From CAJJDF01 sp965657945 (GTDB lineage: Bacteria > Bacteroidota > Bacteroidia > Flavobacteriales_D > CAJJDF01), in assembly GCA_965657945.1 (NCBI GenBank), contig CBFHPW010000003.1, positions 70,284-134,283 of the forward strand: 64,000 bases of DNA, in the 5' to 3' direction. Below are positions 43,371 to 53,096 of this stretch, piece after piece. Below the pieces are notes generated by a model. It saw only the letters and a list, made by a program, of their open reading frames with translations, did not search any database and was not told where the DNA came from. The stretch's first letter is position 1. Each line of letters begins with the position of its first letter. A program made the position numbers and the translations under genes.

Positions 43371-46300
43371 ATGAAAAAAAATTACTTATTAGCATTTTTG
43401 CTAGCTGCATATACCACAATCAGTGGGTTTGGGCAAATAACAGCTCCCTTCACGGAGTCATTTAATTCGGCAACAACTTTCCCTGCCAGTTGGACCTTGT
43501 ATACCACTGCTGGTTCAAATTGGCAAGTAACTGGGATAATGGGTTACGGTGGTTCTGGGATTACAGATCACACTGGTGTTACTGGTAGTTCTAGGGCTTG
43601 GGTCGATTTATCAGGGACAAATGATTCCATAACGATGACCTCTGATACCATCGATGTATCGGGATTAACTAATCCAGAGCTGAATTTTTGGCACAACAAC
43701 GATCTAACTGGATATACCTTAACTCCTTTGAATTTACTCATGGTTGAAGTTGTGGATACCGCAGGAGACTGGGTTATTCTGGATACCATTCAACAAAGTA
43801 ACTTAGGAGTTTGGTCTGAGCATTTTTATTTATTAGCTCCTTATGTAAAATCAAACTATGTGATTGTGCGATTTAGAGTAGAGTCTGGCGGAAGTTCAAG
43901 CGATTTCTATCAAGATTTGGCGATTGACGATATTAGTGTAAGGGAGTATACTCCTTGTAGAATGCCAATGAGTTTGGCCTCTGATTCTATTACAACTTCT
44001 ACTGCTAAGTTGTTATGGGCAGCAAGTTCTACTGATACTGCTTGGAGAATTGAATGGGGTCCTTTGGGGTTTGTTCAAGGAACAGGTACTTTGGTTACAT
44101 CAGCAAATCAGTTTGATTACTTAACAAGTTTAAATCATTCTTCTGATTATTCTTTTTATGTTCAAGGATTTTGTTCAGGTGGTGACACATCAATGTGGGC
44201 AGGACCGCACTCTTTTAAAACATTATGTTTGGCAGATACTATTCCATATCTAATGGATTTTAATTCTTGGCCACCAGCATGTTGGGATATGAGTGGAGGT
44301 GTTAACCCGTGGTTATCTTATACTGGTACTTCTGGATATGCGGAAGCAGATTTCTGGAGTAAATCTACAGGTGATTATCTAATGACTTCAATTCCAGTTT
44401 ATACGGATCAGCACACACGTGTTAAGTTTAAATGGTCTCACCAATTTAATACTTCTTATCCAGATGATTCTTTGAGAGTATTAGTGAAACTGGATACAGA
44501 CACAACTTGGGAAACAATTTGGTCTTCTAATAGTTTAGTTAGTTTTGAATCCAATGACGGAGCTGGATCAACCACTCCGGGTACATTCGTGTCAGAATCT
44601 ATCATTTTAGATTCTACAAAATACAAGAATGCCAATGTAATGGTGCGATTCCAAGCATTTACGGATTTCGGGCCAGATTTGTTTATTGATGATGTTGTGA
44701 TAGAAGAAATACCTACTTGTCCTGAGCCAAGTCTTTTGTCCCACTACGCATTGTTTTATGATTCTGTAGCTCTTAAATGGACAAACGGATTAGCGGACAG
44801 TATTTGGGAAGTACAATATGGCACTTCTGGTTTTACTTTAGGTACCGGTACAACTATTATTGATAATAACGATTCCATTGCATTTGGAGGATTAACCCCC
44901 TCAACAACTTATCAAGTTTATTTAAGAAGTATTTGTAAAGTTGGTGATTCTAGTTCATGGATAGGACCATACAACTTTACTACTCCTTGCTCATTTTATA
45001 CACCTCCTTACTCTGAAGACTTCACGACTTACTCATTTTCCGTAAACCCAACATGTTGGGAAGAGGCAAAGGGACAATTGACAGTGAACTCTACTCTGAC
45101 AATGGGAACTTCTTTATGGTCAAACAGAGCAAATTTTGCAAACAACGGATTGGGGAATAACTCTGCTGCCATGAATATTTGGTCGACAAATAGATTTGAG
45201 TGGTTAATTTCTCCTTCTATCGATTTAGGTTCAGGAACGACTCCATATCAAGTAGAATTTGATGTGGCAATAACAGACTATTTTACAGCTGCTGCTCCTA
45301 CCGCTGCTGGAGGACTGATGGGAGCTGATGATAAATTGGCTTTGGTTATTTCAACTGATAACGGTGTAACTTGGTCAGATACGAACATCCTTGAGTTATG
45401 GGATACAAGCAATATGCCTTCATTTACTGGTGATTATTTCTACTACAATTTAACGGCCAACGGATACACGGGTATGGTTAAATTTGGATTGTATGCGGAA
45501 TCCTCTATTTCAAATGAAGATAATGATGCGTTCATTGATAATTTTGCTGTTGTTCAAGTCCCTACATGTCCAAGACCTTTAGGATTAACGTTTGATAGTG
45601 CAAGCCAAACCACAGCGAACATTAGCTGGACAAATGGTGCGGCTGATAGCTCATGGATTCTGGAATATGGAACTCCTGGATTTACTCAAGGTACAGGGAC
45701 TTTGGTTAATTCTGGAACGAACCCAGCTCAAATTACTGGATTGTCTGCAAGTACGTGTTATGATGTGTATATGAGAAGTATATGTACAGCAGGAGATTCC
45801 AGTCTATGGATAGGTCCATTAAGATTTTGTACAGATTGTGCTCCAGTAGTGGATTTGTGCGAGGATTTTGAAGCCTATTCTTCAGGATTACCAATTTGTT
45901 GGGAACAATTTGTTGTTACCACAGGTTCTTCTTCTGTTCAAGTTTCAACATTTGGAGGTAACGTAGCTCCGGCTTCAATCCAGATGAATTCAGGATCTGA
46001 TGCTTCTTCAACCATTATTTTGATATCTCCTGAAATGACTGCGTTAACAGCAGGAACACACAGGGCTACTTTTTGGCTAGATGGATCCTTTACGCCTGAT
46101 ACAACATTAATTGTTGGAACAATGACAGATCCAGCGAACCCTGCAACTTTCACCCCTTGGGATACGATTAATGATATTTCTTCGGCTTACCAACAGTATA
46201 GAATACCATTTGATACCTATGCAGGTACTGATACCAGAATTGCATTTTTATACAACCCAACTGCGACATTCAGAACAATAAATATGGACGATTTCTGCTT

Positions 46301-47444
46301 TGAGGAAATACCATCGTGTGAAAAAGCACCTTCTGTTCAAATATTGAATGCGGGAGTAGACTCCACTTCACTAAATGTAGGATGGAATATTGACACTACT
46401 CAGGTTAGTTACATAGTGGCATATGGCCCAACAGGATACGATCCTATAACGAACCCTGCTGGAGGCGCTACAGTAACTTCTACCACAAACTTTAAATCAA
46501 TTGTTGGATTACAGCCATTGACTGAATATTGTGTTTGGGTAAAAGCTGTTTGTACCAACGGGGATACAAGTTTCTGGAGCGGACCGTTCTGTGGAGAAAC
46601 TGGATGTCCTGCTTCTACACCAGTTCCTTATTCACAAGACTTCTCTAGATATACTAATACAGAAGCTCCAATTTGTTGGCAAGAAGCACAGGGGCCGCTT
46701 GGTGGAGGTTCAACCGGAGCTGCCATATCTTACGGAACTTCTAATTGGGCACCTGATGGTTTTGCGAATTCAGGTACTACTGGTGCTGCAAAAATAAATA
46801 TTTACTCAACAAATAGATTTGAATGGATAGTCTCGCCTTCCATCAACTTGGGAAGCGATCCAAATCAGACTTTTATCATTGAATTTGATATTGCAATGAC
46901 GGACTATGCTAACACAACCACTGGAGTTGTTGGTTATGATGATACCGTAGCGTTTGTTGTTTCTTATGACGATGGACTTACTTGGAGCCAGTCCAATATA
47001 ATTGAGTCTTGGGATACAAGTAATGTTCCTTCGAACACAGGTGATCAATTTTATCATATTTTAAGAAATAAAACGGGTGTAGTAAAGTTCGGTTTTTATG
47101 CAACTTCCACAGTGAGTAATGAAGACAATGATTGGTTTATTGATAATTTTAGTATTAGAGATACAGTTTTTGTAGGGTTAGAGGAGAAAAAAGAATTGGC
47201 TAACTTTGTAGTTTATCCGAATCCTAACACTGGAGTATTTACTGTGTTAAACGAAGGTGGTGCAAATCAAACCAGTTTAAAGGTTCTAGACATTCAAGGT
47301 AGAGTGGTGTATGATGAAACTTATTTCTTCAATACCAATGGAAGAAAGGTAATTGATGTGAACACATTGAAAGCTGGAGTTTATGTACTACTAATTCAGA
47401 GTGAAGGGAAACTGGAGCAACACAGAATTATAATAAATAAATAA
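43371..47444 (+). CDS. Giant secreted FN3 / jelly-roll protein, T9SS type A
   Basis: 1357 aa. A TTG ten codons upstream is in frame, but ATG 43371 begins the signal peptide (MKKNYLLAFLL; cleavage after about residue 22). Jelly-roll/choice-of-anchor modules (about 23-193, 286-448, 540-731, 823-980, 1080-1265) alternate with FN3-like modules (196-283, 450-538, 733-822, 982-1078), and a type A sorting domain closes the protein (1277-1357). Each FN3-like module starts CP.P and has the pattern YG..GFT.GTGT ... Y.VY.RSIC..GDSS.W. No beta-helix, unlike its upstream paralog. Probably a surface adhesin or carbohydrate-binding protein. Confidence 0.88.
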   Translation: MKKNYLLAFLLAAYTTISGFGQITAPFTESFNSATTFPASWTLYTTAGSNWQVTGIMGYGGSGITDHTGVTGSSRAWVDLSGTNDSITMTSDTIDVSGLTNPELNFWHNNDLTGYTLTPLNLLMVEVVDTAGDWVILDTIQQSNLGVWSEHFYLLAPYVKSNYVIVRFRVESGGSSSDFYQDLAIDDISVREYTPCRMPMSLASDSITTSTAKLLWAASSTDTAWRIEWGPLGFVQGTGTLVTSANQFDYLTSLNHSSDYSFYVQGFCSGGDTSMWAGPHSFKTLCLADTIPYLMDFNSWPPACWDMSGGVNPWLSYTGTSGYAEADFWSKSTGDYLMTSIPVYTDQHTRVKFKWSHQFNTSYPDDSLRVLVKLDTDTTWETIWSSNSLVSFESNDGAGSTTPGTFVSESIILDSTKYKNANVMVRFQAFTDFGPDLFIDDVVIEEIPTCPEPSLLSHYALFYDSVALKWTNGLADSIWEVQYGTSGFTLGTGTTIIDNNDSIAFGGLTPSTTYQVYLRSICKVGDSSSWIGPYNFTTPCSFYTPPYSEDFTTYSFSVNPTCWEEAKGQLTVNSTLTMGTSLWSNRANFANNGLGNNSAAMNIWSTNRFEWLISPSIDLGSGTTPYQVEFDVAITDYFTAAAPTAAGGLMGADDKLALVISTDNGVTWSDTNILELWDTSNMPSFTGDYFYYNLTANGYTGMVKFGLYAESSISNEDNDAFIDNFAVVQVPTCPRPLGLTFDSASQTTANISWTNGAADSSWILEYGTPGFTQGTGTLVNSGTNPAQITGLSASTCYDVYMRSICTAGDSSLWIGPLRFCTDCAPVVDLCEDFEAYSSGLPICWEQFVVTTGSSSVQVSTFGGNVAPASIQMNSGSDASSTIILISPEMTALTAGTHRATFWLDGSFTPDTTLIVGTMTDPANPATFTPWDTINDISSAYQQYRIPFDTYAGTDTRIAFLYNPTATFRTINMDDFCFEEIPSCEKAPSVQILNAGVDSTSLNVGWNIDTTQVSYIVAYGPTGYDPITNPAGGATVTSTTNFKSIVGLQPLTEYCVWVKAVCTNGDTSFWSGPFCGETGCPASTPVPYSQDFSRYTNTEAPICWQEAQGPLGGGSTGAAISYGTSNWAPDGFANSGTTGAAKINIYSTNRFEWIVSPSINLGSDPNQTFIIEFDIAMTDYANTTTGVVGYDDTVAFVVSYDDGLTWSQSNIIESWDTSNVPSNTGDQFYHILRNKTGVVKFGFYATSTVSNEDNDWFIDNFSIRDTVFVGLEEKKELANFVVYPNPNTGVFTVLNEGGANQTSLKVLDIQGRVVYDETYFFNTNGRKVIDVNTLKAGVYVLLIQSEGKLEQHRIIINK

Positions 47445-47456
47445 TCTAGCCTATAC

Positions 47457-47480
47457 GTTAGACTCAATTTTGAGTCTAAC
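47457..47480 (+). other. Perfect hairpin upstream of a terminator
   Basis: Ten-base arms GTTAGACTCA / TGAGTCTAAC with loop ATTT. No T-run follows. It sits 16 bases before the real terminator, so it may protect the 3' end of the message. Confidence 0.65.
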
Positions 47481-47496
47481 ATTCAATTCATAATCT

Positions 47497-47529
47497 AAGC
47501 TGAGCAACAACTAGTTGCTCAGCTTTTTT
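47497..47529 (+). terminator. Terminator after the 1357 aa protein gene
   Basis: Twelve-base stem AAGCTGAGCAAC / GTTGCTCAGCTT, 5-base loop, T-run. Confidence 0.93.
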
Positions 47530-47793
47530 ATTTGGAGGAGTTTTACAGGTCTCTCTACATGAGACTTTTCGAGTTTCGCGCCTGAGCTCAAACAAATTTT
47601 TATAGATTAAAAAAACTAAAAAACTACCCTAAATCAAATCGTTTAATAGAAAATAACTCTCCGAAATAGCGTTCTGGAAAAATACGTCATATTCATTGGG
47701 TGGTTTAAGCAAACTGGGTTCCTAAATCGAACCAAGAGGATTCTTAAATTAAATATTAGTCTGAAAATTTAACAAGTGATTTGTTTATAAGTG

Positions 47794-47832
47794 CATTTAA
47801 ATCAATTAAAAGTTCATTTAAAACAATTAAAA
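47794..47832. repeat. Two 18-base direct repeats with 21-base period
   Basis: CATTTAAATCAATTAAAA (47794-47811) and CATTTAAAACAATTAAAA (47815-47832), 17 of 18 bases identical, spaced by three bases. The period equals about two helical turns. It lies just upstream of the candidate promoter for the 1120 aa protein. Confidence 0.65.
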
Positions 47833-47841
47833 ACAAAAGAT

Positions 47842-47872
47842 TTGATGAAAGTTAGATCTTCCACTATTTTAG
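47842..47872 (+). promoter_or_regulatory. Candidate promoter of the 1120 aa protein gene
   Basis: TTG at 47842-47844, 20 bases, TATTTTAG at 47865-47872 (one mismatch), 35 bases before the ATG. Confidence 0.4.
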
Positions 47873-47907
47873 TTACCAATAGATTTATTAATTAAGAATA
47901 ATTTGAC

Positions 47908-50900
47908 ATGGTAAATAAAATCACATTAGCTGGAGTTTTAATAGTTTTTTTAAGTTTGGGGATAGACGCTCAAGTTCTGATATCGGAAGGATTTGAAGGT
48001 GCCCCAAGTTCTCATATTTGGAAAAATGCGTCAGGAAATACCTCGCGATTTCTACCCAATTCCGCCATCTTTCACAGTGGTTCCTACTCGGTAAGGAATG
48101 AATACGTTAATAATTCTTCAGACACATTATTTCATTCGGGTGTTTTGGATTTAACAACAACTACCTCCCCTCAATTAATATTTTGGCATATCTGTAAGCT
48201 TTTAGAATTTTCTGACGAAGGTCAAGTATATATTTCAACTGATAGCGGAGTTACTTACACTGCTTTGCCAGCCTCTTCCTACTTAGGGACTTCTTCTGGA
48301 ACAGATGGCTATGTTGCCTCAGGTTATTTTAATGAAATGTCATACCCTATTTGGTCCTCCGTTACCTCGCCTATTCTCAATTCTTGGTGGAGGAGAGAAT
48401 CTTTTGATTTATCCGCCTATACCTCATTTGATAAAGTAAAAATAATATTTGTTCTTAATTCTGATTTCTTTGGAACCACCGAAGGATGGTACCTTGATGA
48501 TATTTCTATCGAAAATGTGACCTGTCCCAATGTAACAAGCATTAGTGATTTTGGAACAAGTTCTGATACGACAACCATTACTTGGTTGGCAAGTAGTTCA
48601 GACTCGCTGTGGGATGTCCAATATGGATTTTCAGGATTTTCAGTTGGAACAGGTACTTTCTCTGGTTTTGTTAGTAAGGATACAGTGGGATTAGGATCTT
48701 TATCTTCCAATTCCACTTATGAAGTATATGTTCGAAATATTTGTAAAGCGGGAGACACGAGCTCATGGTACGGTCCGTACACTTTCACCACTCTTTGTAG
48801 TGCTTTTGTTCCACCTTACACAGAAGATTTTAGTTTGATGACTACCTCAAACAGTCTGCCAACGTGTTGGGAGGATGCCCAAGGAATTTTAACAGTAAAT
48901 TCAACATTAACCAATCAACCACAACAAGTGTGGAGCCCTAAAAGATTTGCCAATGTGCCGGGTAGATCTATGGCAGCAGCAATTGAATTAGGTCGTTCTG
49001 GTTTTGGTGGAGGATATGATTGGCTCATTTCTCCTTCATTTGATTTAGGAATGGGTGCTGGACCATATCAGGTAGAATTTGACATTGCCCATACTGATTG
49101 GAACAATCCGGTAGTTTCCCCTACAGGAATAACAGGAAGTGATAAAATTGCCTTCCTTATATCCGAGGATAACGGTCTCACTTGGTCAGATACCAACATT
49201 CTTGCCTTGTGGGACTCAAGTACTTTACCTCCATCACATACAGGAGAATTTGTATCTATTAATTTAACTACTGTGGGCTATTCAGGTCTAGTTAAATTTG
49301 CTTTTTTTACTGAGAGCAATTCAACCTTTGATATGAGTGATTTGTTTATTGATAACTTCTCAGTAGTACCTGTTCCAACTTGTCCCAGACCCATAAAATT
49401 AACCTTTGATAGCGCCACTTTAACGTCAGCTTATTTGAGCTGGACTAATGGTGCCGCTGATATCTCATGGCAGTTTGAATATGGATCTCCTGGATTTACT
49501 CAAGGATCAGGAACAAGAGTAAATTCTGCAATCAACCCTGCTCAAATCACAGGATTAAATCCAGGTACTTGTTATGATGTTTACCTAAGAAGTATCTGTG
49601 CAGTGGGAGATTCAAGTGTGTGGTTTGGCCCCTTGAAGTTTTGCACTGAATGTGCTGCTGTTTCTGATTTATGTGAAGATTTTGAGGGTGTCGTTTCAGG
49701 ATTGCCAATTTGTTGGAAACAAATGGTTTCTACTTCAGGATCTTCTCGCATTCAGGTAAACACATTTGGTGGGAATTCTGCCCCTGGGGCAATAGAAATG
49801 AATTCAGGAGATGATTCTACCTCAACGATTATGTTGATTTCTCCTGAAATGACGGCTTTAACTACAGGAACCCACAGAGCAAAATTTTGGTGGAAGAACT
49901 TGTCATTAACTTTAGTATCTGATACAGTTGTGATTGGAACAATATCAGATCCTTCAAATATATCCACATTCACACCATGGGATACCCTCAACATTCAGTC
50001 ATCTTCTTACATAGAATATAAAATTCTTTTCGATACTTATACGGGAACAGATACCCGAATAGCATTTTTATATGAACCAACTGCTAAACAAAGAGCTATA
50101 AGCATGGACGATTTCTGTTTTGAAGCCATTCCTTCTTGTGAAAAAGCTTCTTCTATTCAACTGTTAAACCCTGGTCAAGATTCTAACAGCCTCAATGTTG
50201 GATGGAATACCAATTCTAGTCACGCGAGTTACATGGTGGCTTATGGTCCATCTGGTTTCAATCCAGTCACGCAACCAACAGGAGGAGACACTCTAGTTTC
50301 AACCACTAACTTTGCATCCATACTAAGTTTGAATCCTATTACAGAATATTGTGTTTGGCTGAAGGCAGTTTGTTCAAATGGAGATACGAGTCTTTGGAGT
50401 GGACCTTTCTGCGGAGAAACGGGTTGTCCTTCTTCCCTTTCGATTCCCTATTTCCAAGATTTTTCTGGTTATGCTTCGTCATTTCCAGAGGATATATTTC
50501 CTGCTTGCTGGGTAGAAGGTCAAGGAAAATATACAGCGGGAGTAAGCCCTACCATCCAATCCTCCTATTGGACTGCTGGCGGATTTGGCAATGTTGGAAC
50601 AACGGGAGCTGCTATCATGGATTCTTGGAACACTCAGACAAATGAGTGGATCATATCACCTTCCATAGATCTAGGAGCTTCTGCAGCGGGAAGACATATA
50701 AGAATTGAGTATGACGTATCAGCTACAAAAAGAAACGGAAATACAGCTGCAATATTTGGGCAAGACGATTCCTTGGTATTTATGATTTCTCGTAATAATG
50801 GAGTATCTTGGGATAATGCTGGAATATTAAATGTTTTCGATAGGTTGAATAACCCTGCATCTGCGGGTGATCATATCGTCTTAGATTTGCCCAACGAAAT

Positions 50901-51270
50901 GGGTATGGTAAAGTTTGCATTCTATGCCGTATCAAAGTATGAAAACTCTGATGTAGTTGTTCAAATAGACAACTTTCGCGTATACGACAGTACATTTACC
51001 AGCCTGACTGAAATTCAAGAATTAGATGACTTTAAGGTATATCCTAACCCTAATTCCGGTGAATTTGTAGTTGAGAATCAAGGAAGTTCTATTAAATCTA
51101 GTGTAGTATTATTAGACATCCAAGGTAGGGCGGTATATAAAGAAACATACTTCTTTAATGCCAACGGAAGAAAAGTAATTGACGTGAACTCATTGAAAGC
51201 TGGAGTGTACGTATTGTTAATTCAAAGCGAGGGGGAATTAGAACAGCACAGAATAATTATCAATAATTAA
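47908..51270 (+). CDS. Secreted FN3 / jelly-roll protein, T9SS type A
   Basis: 1120 aa, third of the paralog series. Signal peptide to about 22; jelly-roll modules (about 22-204, 298-489, 842-1029) and a MAM-like module (581-739) alternate with three FN3-like modules (206-296, 491-579, 744-841); type A sorting domain at 1038-1120 (KVYPNPNSGEFVVEN ... LEQHRIIINN). From about residue 490 onward it aligns module for module with the C-terminal half of the 1357 aa protein. It appears to have its own promoter. Function as for the paralogs: probable surface adhesion, not proven. Confidence 0.88.
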   Translation: MVNKITLAGVLIVFLSLGIDAQVLISEGFEGAPSSHIWKNASGNTSRFLPNSAIFHSGSYSVRNEYVNNSSDTLFHSGVLDLTTTTSPQLIFWHICKLLEFSDEGQVYISTDSGVTYTALPASSYLGTSSGTDGYVASGYFNEMSYPIWSSVTSPILNSWWRRESFDLSAYTSFDKVKIIFVLNSDFFGTTEGWYLDDISIENVTCPNVTSISDFGTSSDTTTITWLASSSDSLWDVQYGFSGFSVGTGTFSGFVSKDTVGLGSLSSNSTYEVYVRNICKAGDTSSWYGPYTFTTLCSAFVPPYTEDFSLMTTSNSLPTCWEDAQGILTVNSTLTNQPQQVWSPKRFANVPGRSMAAAIELGRSGFGGGYDWLISPSFDLGMGAGPYQVEFDIAHTDWNNPVVSPTGITGSDKIAFLISEDNGLTWSDTNILALWDSSTLPPSHTGEFVSINLTTVGYSGLVKFAFFTESNSTFDMSDLFIDNFSVVPVPTCPRPIKLTFDSATLTSAYLSWTNGAADISWQFEYGSPGFTQGSGTRVNSAINPAQITGLNPGTCYDVYLRSICAVGDSSVWFGPLKFCTECAAVSDLCEDFEGVVSGLPICWKQMVSTSGSSRIQVNTFGGNSAPGAIEMNSGDDSTSTIMLISPEMTALTTGTHRAKFWWKNLSLTLVSDTVVIGTISDPSNISTFTPWDTLNIQSSSYIEYKILFDTYTGTDTRIAFLYEPTAKQRAISMDDFCFEAIPSCEKASSIQLLNPGQDSNSLNVGWNTNSSHASYMVAYGPSGFNPVTQPTGGDTLVSTTNFASILSLNPITEYCVWLKAVCSNGDTSLWSGPFCGETGCPSSLSIPYFQDFSGYASSFPEDIFPACWVEGQGKYTAGVSPTIQSSYWTAGGFGNVGTTGAAIMDSWNTQTNEWIISPSIDLGASAAGRHIRIEYDVSATKRNGNTAAIFGQDDSLVFMISRNNGVSWDNAGILNVFDRLNNPASAGDHIVLDLPNEMGMVKFAFYAVSKYENSDVVVQIDNFRVYDSTFTSLTEIQELDDFKVYPNPNSGEFVVENQGSSIKSSVVLLDIQGRAVYKETYFFNANGRKVIDVNSLKAGVYVLLIQSEGELEQHRIIINN

Positions 51271-51287
51271 GGAAGAAAAAGAAGCTC

Positions 51288-51950
51288 TTATCCTCTTCTG
51301 TGAATGTATTTTTCCATCTGAGCAATTTGATCCTTTAGCTCTTTTGTTTGAGGATTCAGTTGCTTCGCTTTTTTGAAGTAGTTGTTAGCCGGTCCGAATC
51401 TTCTAGATTGCATTTCGAGACCTGCTAATTGAAGAAAAGCTGTTGCTTTTGTTTCTTTGTCACCAAGTCCTTTATCCAAAGCAATTCTCAGGTTTTTCTT
51501 TGCTTCGCTCATTTTACCATTTTGGGCAGCAATCATTCCTAATTGCAAGTAAGATGAACCCTCTCCGGTACTTCCTAATGCTTTACTTTTGCTCTTTATG
51601 CTCTTATTCATAAGAGTTTCAGCAGAGGTAAAATCTTTTTCTGCCATAGCCATGTTGGACTGCAGCATGTAAAACCCTTGTCTTACTGGCTTAAACAATA
51701 ACCTTGGAAAATAAACTTGCTTGATGTATTTTTTAGCAGTATCCATATCTCCACTTTGAATAGCTTCTTGAATAAAGCGAATTGGTCCAAAGAATACGTG
51801 GGAACCTATAGCAATGAAGGCAAGAATTAAACTAAACCAGAACCATCCATCGTAGCGTGTGAAACCAAGTGCGATGGTGATTGCAACTAATGCAAGCCCA
51901 ATAAATAGTCTAAATTGAAGGAGTTTTTTATAGATAGTCAACCAAATCAT
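51288..51950 (-). CDS. TPR membrane protein
   Basis: 220 aa. Two transmembrane helices near the N-terminus (about 15-30 and 35-53) are followed by a soluble helical region with TPR-like repeats: AIQSGDMDTAKKYIKQV, AMAEKDFTSAETLMNKSI, AAQNGKMSEAKKNLRIAL and QSRRFGPANNYFKKAKQL. Its job is unknown; such proteins often scaffold envelope complexes. It has its own promoter-like sequence and is separated from the anti-sigma-like gene by 84 bases. It converges with the 1120 aa protein gene, with only 17 bases between stops. Confidence 0.8.
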   Translation of the reverse strand: MIWLTIYKKLLQFRLFIGLALVAITIALGFTRYDGWFWFSLILAFIAIGSHVFFGPIRFIQEAIQSGDMDTAKKYIKQVYFPRLLFKPVRQGFYMLQSNMAMAEKDFTSAETLMNKSIKSKSKALGSTGEGSSYLQLGMIAAQNGKMSEAKKNLRIALDKGLGDKETKATAFLQLAGLEMQSRRFGPANNYFKKAKQLNPQTKELKDQIAQMEKYIHRRG

Positions 51951-51978
51951 AGTATTTGCGTGTGTTTAAATTATTCTG

Positions 51979-52011
51979 CAAATTTAGTGAAAAATGACTG
52001 ACTGAACGCAA
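51979..52011 (-). promoter_or_regulatory. Promoter of the TPR membrane protein gene
   Basis: On the minus strand: TTG at 52011-52009, 22 bases, TAAATTTG at 51986-51979. Leader of about 20-28 bases to the ATG. Confidence 0.5.
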
Positions 52012-52034
52012 TGAAAATATGGATTAAAACGGAT

Positions 52035-53087
52035 TTATTTTAGTTTGTGAGAGTAATATCCTCCTTTTTTTCTTATCTCCCGATATATTTTATTTGCCTC
52101 TTTATATTTTCCGCTATTTTCATAGCTATTAGCGATGAACCATTGTGAATCTTCTTCAAAAAAGTCGAAGCCGTTGTTTTGAGCTTTTTCAAAATAGGAA
52201 ATAGCCTTGGTGTAGCTTCCTAGTTCGTAATGGCAGTAGCCTAAATAAAACTCAGCGTTTACATCTCTAGGAAATTGTTCCAGAATAAGATTAAAATTAG
52301 AGATGGCATTGGCGAAATTTCGCTCTTTCATAAAGTAACACGCTTGTTTCAAAAATTCTCTGTAGGTGTAGGTGTTTCGAGTAAACTCTTGTTCTAAAAT
52401 GGAGTTATTTTCCTTAAGGTTTGCCTGACTCGCAGCTGTTCCAGTGAATTCTTGCTCTGTTTCGATAGTGTGTGTGTAGATTTGAGAATAATCTACGGCT
52501 AAGAATCCAAAAAAGCCGATTGCTTTGGTTTTTGCTTTTTTAACTGAATAATCTGTTTTTTCCTTAAACTCAATAGCAGTTAAGTTCATTTTTGGCAGTT
52601 CTATTTGCTCTCTTACTGGTACTTTTTTATTTTGAGAAACCGATTTTTTTTCACTTTGTTTAGGTTTAACTCTCACAGAAACAGGGATGCTGTTTTCTTC
52701 CAATTCATTATCCATTCCTACGAATTGCTCCACGGGTACACTTGTTGTTTTGTCTTCAACGGTTGAGTGATTTCCGATTAGTTGATTTGATTTTGTATTC
52801 TCAACAGTTTTTGTTGGGAAAATAAAAAATGCAACAACAGCGGTTATCACAATCAAAGCAATTGTGTTCACCCAGTTCCAGTTATTTGATTTTCCGGCAT
52901 TAAATTCTGGTATTTCTGAAAGTGCATCGGGAAAGTCATGAAATCCTTCCATGGCTTCAGATAGAAATGAATCCGATTCAGCATTTTTTTCTACCATCTT
53001 TTTTTCTGAAGGAGACAATGAATTCTCGAAATAAGCGGTCAAAAGCTCGCTCATTGATTTTTCTGATATGGGGTTAGTTGAGTTCAT
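52035..53087 (-). CDS. Anti-sigma-factor-like membrane protein with C-terminal TPRs
   Basis: 350 aa. A cytoplasmic N-terminus (about 1-70) contains a conserved-looking SELLTAYFENSLSPSEKKMVE segment, the kind of short helical region found before the membrane helix in Bacteroidota anti-sigma proteins; the zinc-binding HxxxCxxC motif is absent. One transmembrane helix (about 74-91), a Lys/Glu/Ser-rich linker (100-230), then TPR repeats (about 240-340: NFANAISNFNLILEQFP, SYTKAISYFEKAQNNG, KYKEANKIYREIRK). Its position 9 bases after the ECF sigma gene is the main reason to call it a sigma regulator; that role is inferred. Confidence 0.7.
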   Translation of the reverse strand: MNSTNPISEKSMSELLTAYFENSLSPSEKKMVEKNAESDSFLSEAMEGFHDFPDALSEIPEFNAGKSNNWNWVNTIALIVITAVVAFFIFPTKTVENTKSNQLIGNHSTVEDKTTSVPVEQFVGMDNELEENSIPVSVRVKPKQSEKKSVSQNKKVPVREQIELPKMNLTAIEFKEKTDYSVKKAKTKAIGFFGFLAVDYSQIYTHTIETEQEFTGTAASQANLKENNSILEQEFTRNTYTYREFLKQACYFMKERNFANAISNFNLILEQFPRDVNAEFYLGYCHYELGSYTKAISYFEKAQNNGFDFFEEDSQWFIANSYENSGKYKEANKIYREIRKKGGYYSHKLK

Positions 53088-53096
53088 TTTCTTTGT

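Larger units (their letters stand above)
47445..47907. other. 463-base gap between two giant paralog genes
   Basis: Holds a hairpin (47457-47480), a terminator (47497-47529), an AT-rich stretch with a pair of direct repeats (47794-47832) and a candidate promoter (47842-47872). I see no coding frame or RNA gene. Confidence 0.7.

Noticed and set aside
47445..47907. Possible small RNA or tRNA in the gap between giant cargo genes
   Set aside because: No cloverleaf, no CCA end; the structures are explained by a hairpin and terminator.
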